Shown: piece by piece, positions 7,714 to 15,334 of the stretch | Layout of the letters: each line of letters begins with the position of its first letter | Position numbering within the stretch: the stretch's first letter is position 1 | Assembly: GCA_029265355.1 (NCBI GenBank) | Contig: JAJUJL010000012.1 | Location: forward strand, 62,001 to 126,000 | From: Chloroflexota bacterium | GTDB taxonomy: Bacteria > Chloroflexota > Anaerolineae > Anaerolineales > UBA4823 | Length of the DNA stretch: 64,000 nucleotides | Direction: 5' to 3' | Position numbers and translations under genes: made by a program | The notes under the pieces: generated by a model | Told to the model about the DNA's origin: nothing | Seen by the model: the letters and a program-made list of their open reading frames with translations, nothing else | Databases searched by the model: none

Positions 7714-9669
7714 ATGAACAAACGATTAATCGCTCTTCTTCTGTTGATGATGGCAACTTCAGTGCTGCTGTCTGCCTGCGAATTCTCGCTGGCAGCCGAT
7801 ATCACACCGCCGCCGGGTGCGCAGCAAATCTCCACTGCCCGCACGCAACCGGCAGGCACCAGCGGGCCGCTCTACCCGCTGGTGCCGCCCGACCCGGTCA
7901 ATGGGCAGGCGATCTACGCCGAGAAGTGCGCTCCCTGTCACGGGAATACTGGGTTGGGAGATGGCCCCCAGGCCTCACAGTTGCCTAATCCGGTGACCGC
8001 GCTGGCCTCCCTGGAAGTGGCTCGCCAGGCTACCCCGGCGCGTTGGTACACCCAGGTCACCCAGGGCAACCTCGAAAAATTCATGCCCCCTTTCCGCAGC
8101 CTCTCAGAGCGAGAGCGTTGGGATGTGGTGGCGTATGCTTTCTCGCTCAGTTTACCGGCTGAAGTATCCAGCACGGGGGCTGCATTGTATCAAGAAAACT
8201 GCGCCCGCTGCCATGGCGCAACCGGGCAGGGCGATGGCGTGGAGGCTGCCAACCTGGGAACCACGGTGGTAAACCTGACCGACCAGGCCAAGATGGCGCA
8301 ACGTACCCAGGCCGACTTTTACGCCGCCATCACCAATGGCGTTGCGCCGGCGATGCCCGCATTTGCCAGCACGTTGAGCGAGGACGAGCGTTGGGTGTTG
8401 GCAGGCTACCTGCGCACATTGTCATTTGTATCCAGCAACCAGCCTCAGGCAAGCCAGCAAACTGGTGACCAAGGCACGCCTGCGCCGGAAACCACGCCCA
8501 TCACTGCCACCCTGCCGGTGAGCGGCACCGCAGTGGCGGCAGCCCCCGAAGCTGCGACCAGCCTGGGTGTGATCAGCGGCAGCGTGGTGAACGCATCTGG
8601 CGGCGATGCACCGGTGGGCGCTGAAGTGCTGTTGCGCGGCTTCGACGATATGACCGAGGTCTACTCACAGACCACCACGGTTGGGGAGAATGGCACTTAC
8701 ACCTTCGAGAATGTCGAGATGCCCGAGGGCCGCGTCTTCATGGTCACACTGGATTACAACGATGCGGTCTATGGTTCGGATATTGCCATTGTCGAAGCCG
8801 GCACAACCAGCATGGATCTGCCGGTGACTGTGTATGACACCACGAGCGATACATCATCGCTCTCGGCTGATCGCCTGCACCTGTTCTTCGAGTTCACTGA
8901 AGATCAGCGCAGTGTACGCGTTATCCAGCTTTTCATTTTGTCGAACAGCAGCAATAAGACGGTGGTGCCGCCAGCAGAAGGACAGCCCAGCGTGACCTTT
9001 AGTTTGCCCGAGGGGGCTACCAACCTGGAGTTTCAGGATGGTGTTTTGGGCGGGCGTTACATCGAAACCGAAGATGGATTCGGCGACACCGCCGCCATAC
9101 GCCCGGGCAGCGGCACGCACGAGGTGCTGTTTGCCTATGAGCTGCCTTACGATCGCAAGCTGGACCTGGCGCAGAAGATGACCCTGCCGGTTGGCGCGGT
9201 GATCATCTTGCTGCCGGAAGGCGGCGTGAAAGTCAAGGGCGATACCCTGCAAGATGCCGGTGTGCGCGATGTGCAGGGCGTGCAGTATCACCTGTACAAC
9301 GGTCAAGGCCTGGCGGCCGGTTCTCTGCTCAACCTGACGCTGAGCGGTGCGCCAGCGACCGCCTCTGCTGGCATCACACTGGGTTCTTCGACCAACCTGG
9401 TGGTCGGATTGGGCGCCTTTGGGTTAGCGCTGGTAGCGGCGGGCGTCTGGTTATACCGGCGCAGCCGCAGCAGCGAGCAGGAAACCGACTTGATCGAAGA
9501 GGCCGAGCTTCCGGTTAGCGATGCAGAGGAAAGCGCTGAATCTTTGATCGACGCGATCATTGCCCTGGATGACCTGTACCAGGACGGCCAACTTCCAGAA
9601 GACGCCTACCAGCAGCGCCGCGCGGAGCTAAAGGCTCGCTTGGAGGAAGTGTATCGTCGCGGGCAGTGA
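7714..9669 (+). CDS. Dihaem cytochrome c lipoprotein with regulatory-like beta domain and cytoplasmic tail
   Basis: The 651-residue protein has a lipobox LLSAC22, then two cytochrome c domains with CAPCH (72-76) and CARCH (about 163-167), each with a distal Met candidate (KFMPPF; PAMPAF). A low-complexity linker follows, then a carboxypeptidase-regulatory-like beta domain (about 285-365), a further beta region, a membrane helix (about 565-587) and an acidic tail with LYQDGQLPEDAYQQRRAEL. It lies inside the ccm operon and overlaps ccmA by 4 nt. It is probably an electron carrier on the outer face; the partner is unknown. Both a lipid anchor and a transmembrane helix are unusual. Confidence 0.8.
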   Translation: MNKRLIALLLLMMATSVLLSACEFSLAADITPPPGAQQISTARTQPAGTSGPLYPLVPPDPVNGQAIYAEKCAPCHGNTGLGDGPQASQLPNPVTALASLEVARQATPARWYTQVTQGNLEKFMPPFRSLSERERWDVVAYAFSLSLPAEVSSTGAALYQENCARCHGATGQGDGVEAANLGTTVVNLTDQAKMAQRTQADFYAAITNGVAPAMPAFASTLSEDERWVLAGYLRTLSFVSSNQPQASQQTGDQGTPAPETTPITATLPVSGTAVAAAPEAATSLGVISGSVVNASGGDAPVGAEVLLRGFDDMTEVYSQTTTVGENGTYTFENVEMPEGRVFMVTLDYNDAVYGSDIAIVEAGTTSMDLPVTVYDTTSDTSSLSADRLHLFFEFTEDQRSVRVIQLFILSNSSNKTVVPPAEGQPSVTFSLPEGATNLEFQDGVLGGRYIETEDGFGDTAAIRPGSGTHEVLFAYELPYDRKLDLAQKMTLPVGAVIILLPEGGVKVKGDTLQDAGVRDVQGVQYHLYNGQGLAAGSLLNLTLSGAPATASAGITLGSSTNLVVGLGAFGLALVAAGVWLYRRSRSSEQETDLIEEAELPVSDAEESAESLIDAIIALDDLYQDGQLPEDAYQQRRAELKARLEEVYRRGQ

Positions 9670-10442
9670 GCGCGTTGGAAGTTACCTTGAAGCACGAGGT
9701 CCACGTAGTAAATGACCCAGAGGCCACCAAGATCAACCCTATGATCGACGTTCGTAAGCTGGTAAAACGATTTGGCCTGAAGACCGTGCTGCGCGGCCTG
9801 GATTTTCAAGTTCAGCCGGGCGAGTTTGTGGCTTTGCTGGGGCCGAACGGAGCTGGCAAAACCACCTTCCTGCGCATACTGGCTTCCTTATCGCGCCCCA
9901 ACCTGGGACAGGTGACCATTGCCGGTCATGCTTTGCCAGGCCAGGCTGCTGCTGTGCGCCGGCGATTAGGCGTGGTTTCGCACTTGCCATTGCTGTACAA
10001 CGATCTGACTGCCGAGGAGAATCTGCGTTTCTTCGGGCGCATGTACGCCGTGCCAGATCTCGACCGGCGCATCACGGAAGTCCTTGAACTGGTTGGCCTG
10101 GCGGCGCGCAGGCGCGACCTGGTACGCACCTTCTCGCGCGGCATGCAGCAGCGCCTGGCGATCGGGCGGGCGGTGTTGCACGATCCGGACGTGATGCTGT
10201 TCGACGAGCCGCACACCGGCCTGGATCAGGACGCTTGCCAGATGCTGGATGGTGTGCTGCGCGAGGTGGCGGCGCGCGGCCGCACGGTGGTGATGACCTC
10301 CCACGACCTGGCGCGGTCCGCAGACCTGGCCTCGCGCTTCGATGTGCTTTCGCGTGGCGTGATCATCGCTTCCGTGCAGCGCAAAGAGATCGAGCCGAAT
10401 GATTTGCTGGCTTTCTATCGCCAGGCAACCGCGGGAGCCTGA
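9666..10442 (+). CDS. ccmA: Haem exporter ATP-binding subunit CcmA
   Basis: The 258-residue ABC ATPase has Walker A GPNGAGKTT, a signature written FSRGMQQRLAIGRA (SRGMQQR replaces the usual LSGGQ, as is common in CcmA) and Walker B VMLFDEPHTGLD with a switch His in TSHD. With CcmB it forms the ABC complex that releases holo-CcmE from CcmC. GTG 9666 overlaps the previous stop; ATG 9741 is an alternative that begins directly at the ABC domain (MIDVRKLVKRF). Confidence 0.92.
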   Translation: MSALEVTLKHEVHVVNDPEATKINPMIDVRKLVKRFGLKTVLRGLDFQVQPGEFVALLGPNGAGKTTFLRILASLSRPNLGQVTIAGHALPGQAAAVRRRLGVVSHLPLLYNDLTAEENLRFFGRMYAVPDLDRRITEVLELVGLAARRRDLVRTFSRGMQQRLAIGRAVLHDPDVMLFDEPHTGLDQDACQMLDGVLREVAARGRTVVMTSHDLARSADLASRFDVLSRGVIIASVQRKEIEPNDLLAFYRQATAGA

Positions 10443-10445
10443 GCG

Positions 10446-11165
10446 ATGAAGACCGCTTCCTCGCTTTCCAGAGTGCAGGCCGAGACGCCCAGGTTCACCT
10501 TGCTGCGCGCCACGGCAGCCATTGTGTGGAAAGACCTGGCAGCCGAGCTGCGCAGCCGCGAGCTGCTTTCTTCGATGCTGGTTTTTGCGCTGCTGGTCAT
10601 TTTGATCTTCAATTTCGCGCTGGAGCTGGACGCCCGCACACGTTCCACGGTCACCGCCGGCGTCTTGTGGGTGACCTTTGCCTTTGCCGGTACGTTGGGT
10701 TTGAATCGCTCCATGGCGGTTGAGAAAGACCGTGGCTGCCTGGACGGGCTGCTGCTGGCACCGGTGGATCGCAGCGCGATCTATTTTGGCAAAGCCATCG
10801 GCAACCTGATGTTCATGCTGCTGGTAGAGATCATTGTGCTGCCGCTCTACAGCGTTTTGTACAACACCAACCTGTTCAACCCTGGTTTGCTGCTGGTGAT
10901 CTTCTTGGGTTCGGTTGGTTATATTGCCGTGGGCACTCTGCTGGCGACCATGGCGGTGCAAACCCGCACCCGCGATGTGCTATTGCCCATCCTGCTCTTT
11001 CCGCTGGTGCTGCCCGTGCTCATTTCGGCGGTCAGAGCCAGCACCGGTTTCCTGGGCGGTGCGCCGCTGGAAGAGATCCTTCCGGCGCTGAATTTGCTGA
11101 TCGTTTACGACATCATCTTCATTGCTGCTGCTTTTATGGTCTTTGATTACATCGTGGAGGAGTAA
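10446..11165 (+). CDS. ccmB: Haem exporter permease subunit CcmB
   Basis: The 239-residue protein has six predicted membrane segments. The family elements WKDLAAELRSRELLSSML near residue 30 and LNRSMAVEKDRGCLDGLLLAP near residue 85 (shown in part) fit CcmB. It starts 3 nt after ccmA and forms the transmembrane half of the CcmAB transporter that works with CcmC and CcmE. Confidence 0.92.
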   Translation: MKTASSLSRVQAETPRFTLLRATAAIVWKDLAAELRSRELLSSMLVFALLVILIFNFALELDARTRSTVTAGVLWVTFAFAGTLGLNRSMAVEKDRGCLDGLLLAPVDRSAIYFGKAIGNLMFMLLVEIIVLPLYSVLYNTNLFNPGLLLVIFLGSVGYIAVGTLLATMAVQTRTRDVLLPILLFPLVLPVLISAVRASTGFLGGAPLEEILPALNLLIVYDIIFIAAAFMVFDYIVEE

Positions 11166-11170
11166 ATCAG

Positions 11171-11863
11171 ATGGAAATACAAGTCAAGCCTCGTGCGCTC
11201 ACTATCTTGGATGGCGTATCCGCTGTCCTCTTCTTTGCTGCTCTCGCCATGGTCTTCTTCTACGCACCTATGGAGGCCGTGATGGGACAGGTGCAGCGCG
11301 TTTTCTATTTTCACATTTCCACTGCCTGGGTGGGGATGCTCGGCTTCATGTCGGCTGGCGTAGCGGGCATTGCTTACCTGCGCACGAATAACCGCAAATG
11401 GGATATCGTCGGCACAGCCGCGGTCGAGATCAGCCTGGTTTTCTTCTTTATTGCCATCGTTAGCGGCTCGATCTGGGCGCGACCGGCCTGGAACACCTGG
11501 TGGACCTGGGATGTACGCCTGACGACCGCCACGGTGGTGGAGCTGGTGTACTTTGCCTATATGTTCCTGCGCCAGGGCATCGACGACCCTGACCGGCGCG
11601 CTCGCTTCGGCGCAGTGTACACCATCCTGGGTTTTATCAGCGTACCGCTCACCTTCATCTCCATCCGCATCTTTCAAAGTATCCATCCGGTGGTCATCGG
11701 ACCAGGCGAGGAGCGCATGGGTATGACGCCCGAGATGCGCAATACGATGTTCTTCAGCTTGTTCACCTTCTCGGTGCTGTTTGTGGACCTGCTCTGGCAT
11801 CGCATTCGCCTGGGATGGCTGTCGGATAAAATCGAGCAGTTGCGCTTGAAGTTTGCGCAATAG
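11171..11863 (+). CDS. ccmC: Haem-handling protein CcmC
   Basis: The 230-residue protein has six membrane segments and the tryptophan-rich signature WNTWWTWDVRLTTA near residue 110, with flanking His residues (FYFHIS near 45 and SIHPV near 180) that fit the axial haem ligands of CcmC. It loads haem onto CcmE. The gene starts 5 nt after ccmB. Confidence 0.93.
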   Translation: MEIQVKPRALTILDGVSAVLFFAALAMVFFYAPMEAVMGQVQRVFYFHISTAWVGMLGFMSAGVAGIAYLRTNNRKWDIVGTAAVEISLVFFFIAIVSGSIWARPAWNTWWTWDVRLTTATVVELVYFAYMFLRQGIDDPDRRARFGAVYTILGFISVPLTFISIRIFQSIHPVVIGPGEERMGMTPEMRNTMFFSLFTFSVLFVDLLWHRIRLGWLSDKIEQLRLKFAQ

Positions 11864-11871
11864 AGGTGATC

Positions 11872-12039
11872 ATGATCTTTCAAGCTGATACACCCAATAC
11901 CGTTGGTTATATGATCGCTGGCTATGCCGTCATCCTCTCGGTCATCGCCATTTATTTGATCAGCCTGTACCTGCGCCAGCGCTCGCTGCGCCAGGATCTG
12001 CAGCTTTTCCATGAAATGGATGAGGAAAAGACGCCATGA
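11872..12039 (+). CDS. ccmD: Small haem exporter subunit CcmD
   Basis: A 55-codon gene starts 8 nt after ccmC, with GAGGTGATC before the ATG. It has a short acidic N-terminus, one membrane helix (about 13-34, MIAGYAVILSVIAIYLISLY) and a charged tail with LRQRSLRQDLQ. This is the standard design of CcmD, which stabilises the CcmABC-CcmE complex. Its stop overlaps the next ATG. Confidence 0.85.
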   Translation: MIFQADTPNTVGYMIAGYAVILSVIAIYLISLYLRQRSLRQDLQLFHEMDEEKTP

Positions 12040-12245
12040 AATCCGAGGAAACCCAGGTGCCTTTGCCGGCAGAGGGCGCTCTGATCACCACGGCTTGCAA
12101 AGGCACCATCCGTTACGAAAAGAATGTACCGACTCTGGTGTATAAAGGACGGCGCCTGTACTTCTGCTTGCCAACTTGCAAACGCTCGTTCGAGTATGAT
12201 CCCAAAACCTCCTGCCTGGCGGGCGACCCGCTGCTGGATAGCTAA
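12036..12245 (+). CDS. YHS/TRASH-like small cysteine protein
   Basis: The 69-residue protein overlaps the ccmD stop by 4 nt. It has a cysteine at residue 21 (TACKG) and the segment YKGRRLYFCLPTCKRSFEYDP, shown here as its core YFCLPTC, which matches the YHS pattern YxGxxYYFCsxxCkxxF. YHS/TRASH domains bind metal ions. No membrane segment or signal peptide is seen, so it should be cytoplasmic. Co-translation with ccmD suggests a metal- or haem-related accessory role (inference). Confidence 0.75.
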   Translation: MKSEETQVPLPAEGALITTACKGTIRYEKNVPTLVYKGRRLYFCLPTCKRSFEYDPKTSCLAGDPLLDS

Positions 12246-12329
12246 TGGAACGATCACTCGGCGGGGTCTAGATTTTACCCTGGGGGATGGTTAGCAAGGA
12301 TCATCACCCAGCTCACAAGGGAGGGCGCT

Positions 12330-13118
12330 GTGCGCCGTGGGGAATTGCTCGTGCTGAGCCTGCTGGTTGTATATGCATTCTTGACGCTATTGGCCTTCTT
12401 TCGGGATGCTACCGGACAGCCCTACGTGCTCGGCTTGCGGGCAGCCTTGCCGCTGGTGGGCACGCTGGTGGCCTTTGTGCATGCCTGGCAGCGCAGAGGG
12501 ATCGTGCAGGCAGGCTTGTTTTTCGGGTTAACTTTCTTAATCAGCCTGCTGTTCGAGGGTGCTTCGGTGTTGAGCGGGCTGATCTACGGGCAGTACCACT
12601 ACACCGAGCGGCTGGGGCCGCAATTCCTCAACCTGGTGCCGTATGTCATCCCGGCGGCCTGGTTCATGATGCTTTACCCGGCTTATGTTGTCGCTTCTTG
12701 GCTGGTACGCCCGGATAGGAGCCGCACGTGGGCCGGATTGCTGGTCGCGGCGTTGGTTGGGCTGATCCTGGTTTGCTGGGATTTGGTAATGGAACCCTTG
12801 ATGACCGCCAGGCAGCTCTGGGTTTGGGATCAGCCAGGCTTCTACTACGGCATCCCACTGCAGAATTTTGCCGGCTGGTGGCTGACCGGCTTCGCTGTCG
12901 TGCTGGCTTTCCTGTGGATGGGCGGGCGCCTGGAACGCAGTGACAGGTCGTTTGATCGCTGGATGGCGCTGCTCCTGGCGGTCACGTTTGTGAGCAATTC
13001 CCTGGATTCCCTGCTGTACAAATTATATCTTCCGCCGCTGCTGGCAACGCTGACGATGCTGGTCTGGCTGTTTTTGTTCTGGCGAGCGAAAAGAATGACC
13101 GACAGTGTAAGTTTGTAG
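12330..13118 (+). CDS. Carotenoid biosynthesis protein, CruF/DUF422-like
   Basis: The 262-residue polytopic membrane protein has seven or so helices and family landmarks LLFEGASVLSGLIYGQYHY near residue 80, VPYVIPAAWFMM near 108 and VCWDLVMEP near 148. These fit the DUF422 group that includes carotenoid 1,2-hydratases such as CruF and the bacterioruberin hydratase. GTG 12330 is preceded by GGGAGG at a good distance. No other carotenoid genes are nearby, so the substrate is not settled. Confidence 0.72.
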   Translation: MRRGELLVLSLLVVYAFLTLLAFFRDATGQPYVLGLRAALPLVGTLVAFVHAWQRRGIVQAGLFFGLTFLISLLFEGASVLSGLIYGQYHYTERLGPQFLNLVPYVIPAAWFMMLYPAYVVASWLVRPDRSRTWAGLLVAALVGLILVCWDLVMEPLMTARQLWVWDQPGFYYGIPLQNFAGWWLTGFAVVLAFLWMGGRLERSDRSFDRWMALLLAVTFVSNSLDSLLYKLYLPPLLATLTMLVWLFLFWRAKRMTDSVSL

Positions 13119-13149
13119 GAGCACAGGCGTTTTATGCCCATGCCCCTAC
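13115..13149. terminator. Palindrome between convergent genes
   Basis: GTAGGAGCACAGGC (13115-13128) pairs with GCCCATGCCCCTAC (13136-13149), with a few mismatches, in the short gap between the carotenoid gene and the fumarase beta gene. It may end transcription on both strands. The GTAGGGGCA-type arm is shared with the element at 15101-15233. Confidence 0.5.
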
Positions 13150-13151
13150 CA

Positions 13152-13778
13152 TCAATATGCCTTTGACAGCAGTTCTGCCAGCACCTCGCCAGACTGCTTC
13201 TCGATCACGGCGTGCTGGCTGCCGCCATGCGAATCCATCGTCACTACCACGGGGAAATCCTTGACCTCGATCACCCACATCGCTTCCGGTACGCCGAAAT
13301 CTAGCTTGTAGACGCCCAGCACCCTTGTCACGGTTTGGGCGATCAGCGAAGCCGCCCCGCCGATGGCATGGAAATACACGCCGGGCACCTGCTGGCAGGC
13401 TTCCAGAGTCTTGGGTCCCATGCCGCCTTTGCCGATCACGCCTTTGACGTTGAAGTGGCGCATCACGTCGCCCTGGTAAGGCTCTTCGCGCGAGCTGGTC
13501 GTTGGACCGGCAGCCACGAAACGGTAATCGCCCGTGTCGAGGCCGGCGACCACTGGGCCGCAGTGATAGATCACGCCGCCGTCCAGCAGCGGCTTGATCG
13601 CCTCATAGACCTGCAAATCATCGCCCTGCGGCGGACGAGTTTTTTTGACGAACGTCTCCACCATCCACTTGTGAGCCGCGTCGCGCCCGGTGATCATCAC
13701 CCCGCTGAGCGCCACCGGCGCGCCGACCTTTAGCCCGCGGATGGTTTTGTCGCTGATGGGAATGGTTACTTTTTGCAT
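13152..13778 (-). CDS. Class I fumarate hydratase, beta (C-terminal) subunit
   Basis: The 208-residue protein matches the C-terminal domain of iron-sulphur fumarases and tartrate dehydratases, with LSGVMITGRDAAHK, YHCGPVV, AAGPTTSSRE, GKGGMG and FHAIGGAA. It combines with the alpha subunit encoded upstream to interconvert fumarate and malate. The preceding alpha gene is 365 bp away, a gap filled by repeats, which is unusual for this normally tight pair. Confidence 0.93.
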   Translation of the reverse strand: MQKVTIPISDKTIRGLKVGAPVALSGVMITGRDAAHKWMVETFVKKTRPPQGDDLQVYEAIKPLLDGGVIYHCGPVVAGLDTGDYRFVAAGPTTSSREEPYQGDVMRHFNVKGVIGKGGMGPKTLEACQQVPGVYFHAIGGAASLIAQTVTRVLGVYKLDFGVPEAMWVIEVKDFPVVVTMDSHGGSQHAVIEKQSGEVLAELLSKAY

Positions 13779-14143
13779 ATTATCTCCTGTATTATTCCGA
13801 ACCGCGAAGAAAAAAGATCAACACAAAGGACGCAAAGGAGGTACAAAGTCCACAAAGGGCATTTATTAAGTACTTTGTGATCTTTGTCTTCATTCTTTGT
13901 GGTCTTCGTGTTTCACCTTATTTGATCTTAGCTGTCATTGCGAGATGTTTCCATGACGCTGGAAGCGTCATCCGGACTGGGAATGACAGATATGTCATGA
14001 GTAGACCAGCGTAGTGTGCTGGTCGTGGCAATCTCCTATCAGATCATTTTGCGTGGCCCACATCGTGCGAGCAGCTTTTCCCTTGGCGTCTTCGTGGTTT
14101 ATCTCTGTGCATGGTCTACTCGGGGCGAGCAGCTTTCGCCGGA
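13779..14143. repeat. Dispersed intergenic repeats between the two fumarase genes
   Basis: This 365-bp gap has no convincing gene. 13810-13915 holds short CTTTGTG/CTTCGTG-like repeats and their complements. 13916-14078 resembles 24838-24958: both have CTGTCATTGCGA near the left and a 63-nt block (14016-14078 versus 24896-24958) that differs at about three positions. A partial inverted copy occurs near 35379-35420. The repeats seem to have entered between two genes of one enzyme. Confidence 0.75.
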
Positions 14144-15016
14144 TCAGGCGTAGCTGGCCTGCCCATCCTGCCAGGTCATGCGCCGTCGGCGGTAAGCCCA
14201 GCACATATAGGAAACCGACACGAAGTAGCTGGCGGGCAGCCGGTTCAGGGCCGTGATCTTGGTGTCCAGCACGGTGGTGTTGCCGCCGAAGCCCATCGGG
14301 CCGATGCCGAGCTGGTTGGATTCCTGCGTCAGGCGTTCCTCGAGCGCCGCCAGCTCCGGGTTCGGGTTGGTATCGCCCATCTGGCGGAAGAGCACTTCTT
14401 TGGAGGCATAGTAGGATGAACCGCGGTCGCCGCCGATCGCCACGCCCAGGATGCCCGGCGCGCAGCCTTTGCCCTGCGCCTTGTGCACCGCGTCCAGCAC
14501 CACCTTGCGCACGCCGGCCAGGTCGCGGCCCGCGCCCAGAGCACTGTTGGGCAGCGAATATTGCGCTCCCACATTCTCGCAGCCGCCGCCTTTCAGCATC
14601 AGATCGACAGTCAGCGTCTCACCATCCACCTCTTCGAAGTGGATGGAGGGGAAGTGGTGCCCGCCCAGGTTGTTGCCGGAATTGCGCCCGGTGAGCGAAT
14701 CCACCGAGTTGGGGCGCAGGTAGGAGCGCCTGGTGGCTTCTGCTACCGCGGCTTCGATCTGAGCGCGCAGCTTGCGCGTGCTCCAGCCTTCGGGGTGGTA
14801 GACGTAAAAGATGGGTGTGCCGGTGTCCTGGCAGATGGGCGTCGAATTGGCGCGCGCCAGCTCCACATTCTTCAGGATGGTTTCCAGCGCGCCGCGCGCC
14901 GCCGAACCGGGGGCTTCTTTTTCCACCGCCTGGCGTAGCGAGGCTTCCACATCGGGCGGCAGGTCGGTCGCCGCCCGGCGGATGAGTTCGAGGATGGGTT
15001 CGGTCAGATCTTGCAT
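14144..15016 (-). CDS. Class I fumarate hydratase, alpha (N-terminal) subunit
   Basis: The 290-residue protein is the [4Fe-4S]-binding half of a two-subunit class I fumarase. The three cluster cysteines are in PICQDTGTP (about 62), GGGCENVG (about 147) and GKGCAPGILG (about 186). GGDRGSS follows the last. ATG 15016 follows GGAGG at 5 nt. It works with the beta subunit downstream in the TCA cycle. A tartrate dehydratase activity cannot be excluded from sequence. Confidence 0.93.
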   Translation of the reverse strand: MQDLTEPILELIRRAATDLPPDVEASLRQAVEKEAPGSAARGALETILKNVELARANSTPICQDTGTPIFYVYHPEGWSTRKLRAQIEAAVAEATRRSYLRPNSVDSLTGRNSGNNLGGHHFPSIHFEEVDGETLTVDLMLKGGGCENVGAQYSLPNSALGAGRDLAGVRKVVLDAVHKAQGKGCAPGILGVAIGGDRGSSYYASKEVLFRQMGDTNPNPELAALEERLTQESNQLGIGPMGFGGNTTVLDTKITALNRLPASYFVSVSYMCWAYRRRRMTWQDGQASYA

Positions 15017-15334
15017 AGTTCCTCCAAAGAAATTATGCGTTGGTTATTGTCAAGAGGTGGTATCTCTATGATACCTCAGATTGTCGATTCCTCTGCTGGA
15101 TAGGGGCACGGCAATGAACGGAATTCAACCAGATTTCCAGGACCCCCAGCCGTACCCGGTCTGCGACGAAAGGTCAGGACACGGCGGGATGGTTGCCTGC
15201 GTGGTTGACATCGATCGCACCGTCGTGCCCCTACGCTCGAAATCGTCTCTTGTGCTAAGATACTTGTACATTTCAATCTCGTTATTTGCGATCCTGGCGC
15301 CTGCGCGTTTTATTTTGTATTCAGGTTCGTTGAA
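15017..15334. other. Intergenic region with a small element bounded by inverted repeats
   Basis: No gene is seen in this 318-bp divergent gap. It contains a 133-bp stretch (15101-15233) bounded by perfect 10-bp inverted repeats TAGGGGCACG and CGTGCCCCTA. A TTGACA (minus strand, 15048-15053) lies upstream of the fumarase alpha start and may be part of its promoter. Confidence 0.55.
15101..15233. repeat. Short element with 10-bp terminal inverted repeats
   Basis: TAGGGGCACG (15101-15110) and CGTGCCCCTA (15224-15233) are perfect inverted repeats around 113 bp with no open frame. The arms resemble the palindrome at 13115-13149. A miniature non-autonomous mobile element is plausible, but no target-site duplication was recognised. 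Confidence 0.45.
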
